Program-made: the position numbers and the translations under genes
In this document: piece after piece, positions 59,475 through 64,000 of the stretch
Layout: each line of letters opens with the position of its first letter
How positions within the stretch are numbered: the first letter of the stretch is position 1
NCBI GenBank assembly: GCA_934476315.1
Contig: CAKSNQ010000005.1
Coordinates: 10,128 to 74,127, forward strand
Direction: 5' to 3'
From: an uncultured Eubacteriales bacterium
GTDB lineage: Bacteria; Bacillota; Clostridia; Oscillospirales; CAG-272
DNA: 64,000 bases
Notes under the pieces: model-generated
Databases searched by the model: none
Told to the model about the DNA's origin: nothing
What the model saw: only the letters and a program-made list of their open reading frames with translations

Positions 59475-60116
59475 ATGACAGAATTTTCTCATTATTCCTA
59501 TGGTGGCAAAACACTTGCCTACCTGCTGACACGTCCCGAAAAAGCCGACAAAACCCAACCTCTGCCGATGATTGTGTTTCTGCACGGCGCCGGAGAGCGC
59601 GGTGACGATCTGAAAACGCTGGCGCGGCACGGGATTCCAAAATACTTCGGAGCGGACGCCGAATATCTCGGAACACAGGTGGTTACGCTTTCCCCGCAGT
59701 GCGAGGGGAACATTTCCTGGAGTCAGCTTACGGAAATAGTTATGCAACTGATTTTGGAGGTTGCAAAGAAAGAAAATGTGGACTTCTCGCGCATTTCCAT
59801 TACGGGGCTCAGCATGGGCGGGTTTGGAACATGGGAAATGCTCTGCTGCTATCCTGACTTTTTCAGTGCCGCGGCTCCGGTTTGCGGCGGCGGTATGAGC
59901 TGGCGTATCAATACGCAGACCCCCGTACGTGCCTTCCACGGAGACATCGATCCGACGGTTCCAGCCGCCTATTCCTACATGATGGTGGACGCTCTGAACG
60001 CCCGCGGCGGACACGCAGAGCTGACCATTTTCCACGACTGCAAGCACGACTCCTGGACGCGTACCTATGAACATACCGACGTTATTCCGTGGTTGATTGC
60101 GCAGAAGCGCGCGTAA
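59475..60116 (+). CDS. Alpha/beta-hydrolase esterase
   Basis: The 213-aa protein has HGAGERGDD, nucleophile motif GLSMGGFGTW, acid HGDIDPTVP and His in KHDSW. It is like the short phospholipase/carboxylesterase and glycan-esterase groups. Cytosolic; no signal peptide. Confidence 0.85.
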   Translation: MTEFSHYSYGGKTLAYLLTRPEKADKTQPLPMIVFLHGAGERGDDLKTLARHGIPKYFGADAEYLGTQVVTLSPQCEGNISWSQLTEIVMQLILEVAKKENVDFSRISITGLSMGGFGTWEMLCCYPDFFSAAAPVCGGGMSWRINTQTPVRAFHGDIDPTVPAAYSYMMVDALNARGGHAELTIFHDCKHDSWTRTYEHTDVIPWLIAQKRA

Positions 60117-60141
60117 GTCAAAACCACCTATTAGGTGCAAA

Positions 60142-60181
60142 TAAAAATCGGCTGAAAGAACCTTAGCGTCCTTTCAGCCGA
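60142..60181. terminator. Bidirectional terminator
   Basis: CGGCTGAAAG (60149-60158) and CTTTCAGCCG (60171-60180). On the minus strand it is followed by ATTTTTATTT. It serves the esterase and the minus-strand lipoprotein gene. Confidence 0.85.
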
Positions 60182-60185
60182 ATGT

Positions 60186-60890
60186 TTATTCAAGTGTGTC
60201 TGTGGAATTCTTGTAGCATCGTTTACACGGCGTAAAGCCGCTTGCCTGCGCCTCGGCTAGGGAAACGCGCGTTGGATTCTTCATGCCACTGCATTCACTG
60301 CTCCTGTGATACCGTTTTCCACCATTGCCCGAAACCCATACATACGTTGTTTCCGGATTGTCCCCCGGATGCTCGTCCTCTCCGGGTGTGTCAGTCGTGC
60401 CATCGGTTCCCTCTTGTTGACCCGATTCATCCGGCTTTTCCGGTTCTGTTGGTTCTGTGGGTGTGGGGGTGTTCGGCTCGTCCGATTGGCTCGGAGCGTC
60501 CGGGTCCTGGGATGGCGAAGGATCTTGTTGCGGCGTGGCATCCTCACCCTTTTTGGTGTCATCCATGAAGTAAACCAGAATAATTTCCGTATCGCTCGCA
60601 ATCTTCTGTTCCTCATCGTAGTGCGTGCTACCGCCGACGTAAACATCCGTCACCTCACCGGTCAGCCGCGTCGTCCCGTCCGGATTCTCCGCGGTACGTC
60701 GGAGAAAAACATTGGTAAATCCGTTTTTCTGAAGCGCCATAACTGCGTCCTTGTAATTCTGTCCGATGAGCAACGAGCGCTTCGGAGGAAACGCCATGGA
60801 GTAATTTGCGCTCTCGCAAGAGAGCAGAAAACAGTTTTGGATGAGCAGGACCAAAAGAAGTGCAGATACAACAATCTTGTTTCGCAACAT
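60186..60890 (-). CDS. Lipoprotein with PASTA-like domain and C-terminal Cys motif
   Basis: The 234-aa protein has lipobox LLSC, a PASTA-like unit (residues about 40-110), a Pro/Asp/Glu-rich linker of about 65 residues, and a C-terminal domain YHRSSECSGMKNP ... CKRCY with three Cys that may bind metal. The C-terminal motif (H, C, CxxC) resembles the Ada-like metal-binding fold found at the end of many secreted nucleases and lipoproteins. It is co-directional with the upstream glycosidase gene, 26 nt away. Confidence 0.72.
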   Translation of the reverse strand: MLRNKIVVSALLLVLLIQNCFLLSCESANYSMAFPPKRSLLIGQNYKDAVMALQKNGFTNVFLRRTAENPDGTTRLTGEVTDVYVGGSTHYDEEQKIASDTEIILVYFMDDTKKGEDATPQQDPSPSQDPDAPSQSDEPNTPTPTEPTEPEKPDESGQQEGTDGTTDTPGEDEHPGDNPETTYVWVSGNGGKRYHRSSECSGMKNPTRVSLAEAQASGFTPCKRCYKNSTDTLE

Positions 60891-60916
60891 AAGAAAGTCC
60901 CCAATCGTAAAGAAAT

Positions 60917-63100
60917 TCAGTGAAATTCCAGCATCAGGACGGAGAGCGCCGGAACGGTCAGCTTCGCTTTTCCGGTACCATCCGGTGACAAGGTTCCCGG
61001 ACTGCTACCGTCGGACGCCACGATTTCGGCACACTTCCACGCGCCGAAATCAATGGTGCACACAGAGTCCTGCGCCGTATAGTTGGCGGAGAACTGTGCG
61101 ACAGCCCCGTCGGAAGCGCGCCATGCGCTGGTCATAACCGCCGGATACATAACCGGATTTTCCGGACTTGCCCGACGCACCATTGCCACTTCCCTGTCGC
61201 ACGCTGTGCGAAGCGGCGCGACCATTTCGCCGTAGCAAAGATATTTCTTTCCGGCGTGGCGTCGGAATGCGTTCGCGGAACGGATAAAGGAAATGACCTG
61301 CTCCCGCGGCGGCAGGTAGCTGAAATCACGCTGTCCCCAGCACCAGACGATCTCTCCGGCATCGTTGATAATCACGGTCAACAGATCGCCGGCAACAAAG
61401 GAATGTGCCAGGCGGAGCAGCAACATCTCAGGCGTTTTGTGAACGTCAGTGATGCCGTCCGCTACCACGCCGTTCCCTGAGAAATTGAACAAATAGCGGT
61501 GATAAATATATCCGTACAGCGGAACGGGACGCCCGCCGTAATAGTTCAGATTGTAGCGGTTATCGCTCAACTGCAAGTACGGAATATACGCCTCCGCCGC
61601 GGCGGACTCGCAACCGAGCAGGAGGTTCTTTCCGACCGTGTCTTTCAATCGGCGCAGGGTGTCCCGCATTTCGTCCACCTGCCACTTTCCGGGGACGGGC
61701 GGATGACCGTGCTTATCACTGTAACAAAAATAGGGGGTTCCGCCGTGGTTCTGGTCGAAAATCTGAATGTAGTCCACTCCGCCGGACGCCATTTCCTCCG
61801 CCTCGTGGCAAAGAGTCCGCTTCGTAAATTCCTGCGAGATGCACATATCAAAGCCGGAACGTTGTGCGGAGCAGATGTTTGAATACGGCAACGAGCCGTC
61901 GGGGGCGGCGCACATGTACTGCGACAGATGATTCTTTTCGAACTCTTCCTGCTTGTTGTATTGGTTGATATTGCTTTGGATGGTATAGCCCGTACCACTG
62001 CAATACACCCCAAGCAGGTGATGGTTTTGGTGTAACTGTGCGGCAAATGCCCGGAATTCCTCCGCACCACCATACGGAGGCCACACATAAGGCGGTGCCC
62101 ACGGTGCGGTTCCCTCCCAATGCATCAGAATCGTGAGCATGCGGGACGCGGTTTCCTTGCCCAGGGCGTTGATGTACGGCAGACCATTGGCATAAGGATA
62201 CAGACGATTTGGGACATCTTCATCCATATCATGGATTCCGCGCAGCGGATAGGAGACGATCAAGGGGGAGTCCGTGTACCATTCCGGAAGATCGGCGTTT
62301 TCCTCGATCGGCTTCAGCCCCTCGGGGAGATGCGCTTCAAACCAATCGCGGTAGATCTGCGCGGCGGTCTCCCATGTGCCGCAGAAGAAGCGCATGACCA
62401 TCGGGAACGACGCTTTATATTCCGTCTGCCCGGCAAAAATGCCCGGATAGAGACGGTATTGCAGTTTGATGCCGTCACCGTCCTCATGATAGTCCACACC
62501 CTTCAGATTGCGCTCAGCGTCATGCGCGGCGAAATACAACCCGGCGCCGTCGTTTTCGAAATACGCAAGCATTTGCGTTTCCACCGCGGCGGGAAACAGT
62601 CCGGTCAATCCCATGCTCGGGTATTCCGGCTCGATGTAGCCGCAGATGGCGCTATGGAAGCGAATATCCTCGCAAAGCACCCCCTCGTTCCAACCGGACA
62701 GAATGCGGCTTTTCCCTCCCGCTCCGATCAGATCGTTCGGAACGGCCAGCTGTGGGAAATCGATCCACTCCACGACCTTGCCGGTCTTGTTCTCAAATTG
62801 CACATACCAGCGAAGATCCTCAGCCAAAAGGACCGTCACCGTGACCACCAACGCGGTTTTGCCAAATCCGCGGTATGTCATGGTGAGATGTTCGCCGCTG
62901 TCCGTGTCTCTCTCCTCTGTGAATGACACGTCGGTCGCGTCGTCCGAGGTCACGTAGCTGACGTCGCCGCCGTTTCTCAACCGAATACGGAAAAGCGGCA
63001 GGCGGTGCGAAACAAACTCCTTTCCCTGCGCGGTCAGGGAGAGAATGGCACCCTTTTCATCCAACGAAATCGCATAAAACTCCGTGTGCCTTTGGTACAT
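60917..63100 (-). CDS. DUF6259-type glycoside-hydrolase-like protein
   Basis: The 727-aa protein has an N-terminal beta-rich domain, a TIM-barrel-like core with HWEGTAPWAPPYVWPPYGG and VDYIQIFDQNHGG (a candidate acidic catalytic region), and a C-terminal beta-sandwich. This layout matches DUF6259 as I recall it. There is no signal peptide, so it acts on imported sugars. The ribosome site is AAGGAG. Family call tentative. Confidence 0.6.
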   Translation of the reverse strand: MYQRHTEFYAISLDEKGAILSLTAQGKEFVSHRLPLFRIRLRNGGDVSYVTSDDATDVSFTEERDTDSGEHLTMTYRGFGKTALVVTVTVLLAEDLRWYVQFENKTGKVVEWIDFPQLAVPNDLIGAGGKSRILSGWNEGVLCEDIRFHSAICGYIEPEYPSMGLTGLFPAAVETQMLAYFENDGAGLYFAAHDAERNLKGVDYHEDGDGIKLQYRLYPGIFAGQTEYKASFPMVMRFFCGTWETAAQIYRDWFEAHLPEGLKPIEENADLPEWYTDSPLIVSYPLRGIHDMDEDVPNRLYPYANGLPYINALGKETASRMLTILMHWEGTAPWAPPYVWPPYGGAEEFRAFAAQLHQNHHLLGVYCSGTGYTIQSNINQYNKQEEFEKNHLSQYMCAAPDGSLPYSNICSAQRSGFDMCISQEFTKRTLCHEAEEMASGGVDYIQIFDQNHGGTPYFCYSDKHGHPPVPGKWQVDEMRDTLRRLKDTVGKNLLLGCESAAAEAYIPYLQLSDNRYNLNYYGGRPVPLYGYIYHRYLFNFSGNGVVADGITDVHKTPEMLLLRLAHSFVAGDLLTVIINDAGEIVWCWGQRDFSYLPPREQVISFIRSANAFRRHAGKKYLCYGEMVAPLRTACDREVAMVRRASPENPVMYPAVMTSAWRASDGAVAQFSANYTAQDSVCTIDFGAWKCAEIVASDGSSPGTLSPDGTGKAKLTVPALSVLMLEFH

Positions 63101-63162
63101 ACGAGGCTCCTTTTCATTTCATCTCTGAAATTTGAAATTAAAATACTGAAAGGAAAATTTAC

Positions 63163-63381
63163 ATGGAAACAATCAAGATCGGACGTTATCGGCATTTCAA
63201 GGGCAACGAGTACGAGGTTCTGATGATCGCGCGGCACTCGGAAACGTTGGAAGACATGGTGGTCTATCGTGCATTGTACGGCAACGGGGACATTTGGGTC
63301 CGCCCAGCCGCCATGTGGAATGAAACCGTCATGTCGGACGGGAAATCCGTACCGCGGTTTTCCTACATACCGGAAGCATAA
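63163..63381 (+). CDS. DUF1653 protein
   Basis: The 72-aa protein has the DUF1653 pattern: GRYRHFKGNEYEVLMIARHSET and later VVYRALYGNGDIWVRP. Function unknown. The ribosome site is AAAGGA. Confidence 0.88.
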   Translation: METIKIGRYRHFKGNEYEVLMIARHSETLEDMVVYRALYGNGDIWVRPAAMWNETVMSDGKSVPRFSYIPEA

Positions 63382-63452
63382 CGGCGTTTCCGGATATGCC
63401 GACGCCGTCCGGGAATTCAAAATATCCAGACGGCGTGGTATGCAAATGATTT

Positions 63453-64000
63453 TCAGACCGCATCGTCATGGATGCGGTACTGCTTGCTGTACTCCTCGAA
63501 GTAGCGATTGAATTCCTCTTCGTGGCTCTCCTTGATGTTGTGCAGGTATTCGTGCGTGTCAAACTGATCCTGCGCGAGCTCGATCATTGCGACCGCGATA
63601 TTGGAGCAATGGTCCGCGATTCTTTCGTAATTCGTGAGCAGATCGTTAAATACAAAACCGTGATCCAACGTGCAATTTCCGGTCTGAATCCGGCGGACAT
63701 GCTTGATCTTGATCTCGTCGCACAGGTCGTCAATGACCTCCTCAAGCGGCTCAACACGCTTGGCAAGTTCAAGATTGTCTGTCGTAAATGCATCGGTCGT
63801 CAGCACCACGATTTCCGCCACGGAGGAGACCAGAACGTCCAGCTCCTGCTGGGCAAACGAGGAAAACTCCAGTTTTTTCTCGTGAATTTCCCGCGCCGTC
63901 TCCGACAGGTTGACTGCGTGGTCGCCGATTCGTTCAAAATCGCTGATCGTGTGCAGAAACTTTGAAATTTCGCGGCTTTGGTTTCTGGACAGATCGGTAC
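63453..64000 (-). CDS. C-terminal PhoU-like domain, probably of a Na/Pi cotransporter (5' end outside window)
   Basis: The frame stays open on the minus strand to the window edge, so only the last 182 residues are seen. They contain two PhoU-type repeats, ISDFERIGDHAVNLSE and NYERIADHCSNIAV, with the E/DxxxD metal signature. The spacing VEPLEEVIDDL and the end fit the C-terminal part of NptA-like Na/Pi cotransporters; a stand-alone PhoU is the alternative. Confidence 0.8.
   Translation of the reverse strand, partial: TDLSRNQSREISKFLHTISDFERIGDHAVNLSETAREIHEKKLEFSSFAQQELDVLVSSVAEIVVLTTDAFTTDNLELAKRVEPLEEVIDDLCDEIKIKHVRRIQTGNCTLDHGFVFNDLLTNYERIADHCSNIAVAMIELAQDQFDTHEYLHNIKESHEEEFNRYFEEYSKQYRIHDDAV

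Noticed and set aside
59007..60140. Minus-strand 377-codon frame opposite the DUF624-like and esterase genes
   Set aside because: Shadow; the esterase catalytic triad is on the plus strand.
1..64000. CRISPR arrays, insertion sequences, rRNA genes
   Set aside because: Looked for regularly spaced repeats, transposase motifs and rRNA sequence; none seen.

Overview
The window reads as a chromosomal stretch of a spore-forming Clostridia bacterium. By eye it has moderately high GC, and its gene content resembles Oscillospirales/Ruminococcaceae-type gut anaerobes; that placement is inference. The spore-forming call rests on sigG, spoIIID, ylbJ, yqfC and yqfD. Many genes have a strong Shine-Dalgarno and a sigma-A-type promoter with a 17-nt spacer. 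The window also has a CIRCE element at groESL, a threonine T-box and a Re-citrate-synthase-type enzyme. All of this fits Firmicutes. Both ends are cut inside genes: an AMP-ligase on the left and a Na/Pi-cotransporter/PhoU-type protein on the right.

Layout. 1-4.7 kb: AMP-ligase 3' end, CYTH protein, DUF1906-like glycosidase-fold protein, and a 760-aa Ig-like (BIG2) repeat protein; the last two lack signal peptides. 4.7-8.3 kb (minus): three BspA-type leucine-rich-repeat lipoproteins plus a truncated fourth locus that keeps its promoter and ribosome site. 8.5-13.7 kb: an accessory block with an XRE regulator and ImmA/IrrE-type protease, a Cys4 mini-protein, an HTH protein, a coiled-coil membrane protein, a Hol44-like holin, a membrane-anchored phosphoesterase and an AspT-like exchanger. 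tRNA-Tyr follows. 14-18 kb: phosphoesterase, GH36 alpha-galactosidase, SGNH hydrolase. 18.1-22.9 kb: Re-citrate synthase-type enzyme, aconitase and NADP-isocitrate dehydrogenase in one operon, converting oxaloacetate + acetyl-CoA to 2-oxoglutarate. 23-31.3 kb: M18 aminopeptidase, sigG, groESL, alanine/glycine:cation symporter, DUF3810 protein and pseudouridine synthase. 31.5-41.3 kb: the conserved ylbJ-yqfC-yqfD-phoH-ybeY-(unknown)-era-recO-mutS2 run. 41.5-44.2 kb: a methylglyoxal-synthase-like protein with altered active-site residues and T-box-controlled thrS. 44.4-48.1 kb (minus): a heterodimeric ABC exporter. 48.3-50.4 kb: S1-domain protein and biotin ligase. 50.5-56.6 kb: exopolysaccharide control genes (CapD/PglF-type dehydratase, Wzz/CpsC, CpsD kinase, CpsB phosphatase, a surface protein, LCP transferase). 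56.6-64 kb: a non-coding stretch, spoIIID, SpoU methyltransferase, DUF624 protein, esterase, a Cys-motif lipoprotein, a DUF6259-type glycosidase, DUF1653 and the PhoU-like end.

The observations most worth follow-up are these. At four loci a stem-loop sits between an AAAGGA Shine-Dalgarno and the start codon. Short leader ORFs end in ATGA overlaps. A hairpin buries the sigG ribosome site. spoIIID has a sigma-E-like promoter. The holin / coiled-coil / membrane-phosphoesterase cassette has a Lys in place of the catalytic His. The methylglyoxal-synthase homologue has lost the usual catalytic residues. No CRISPR array, insertion sequence or rRNA gene was seen.
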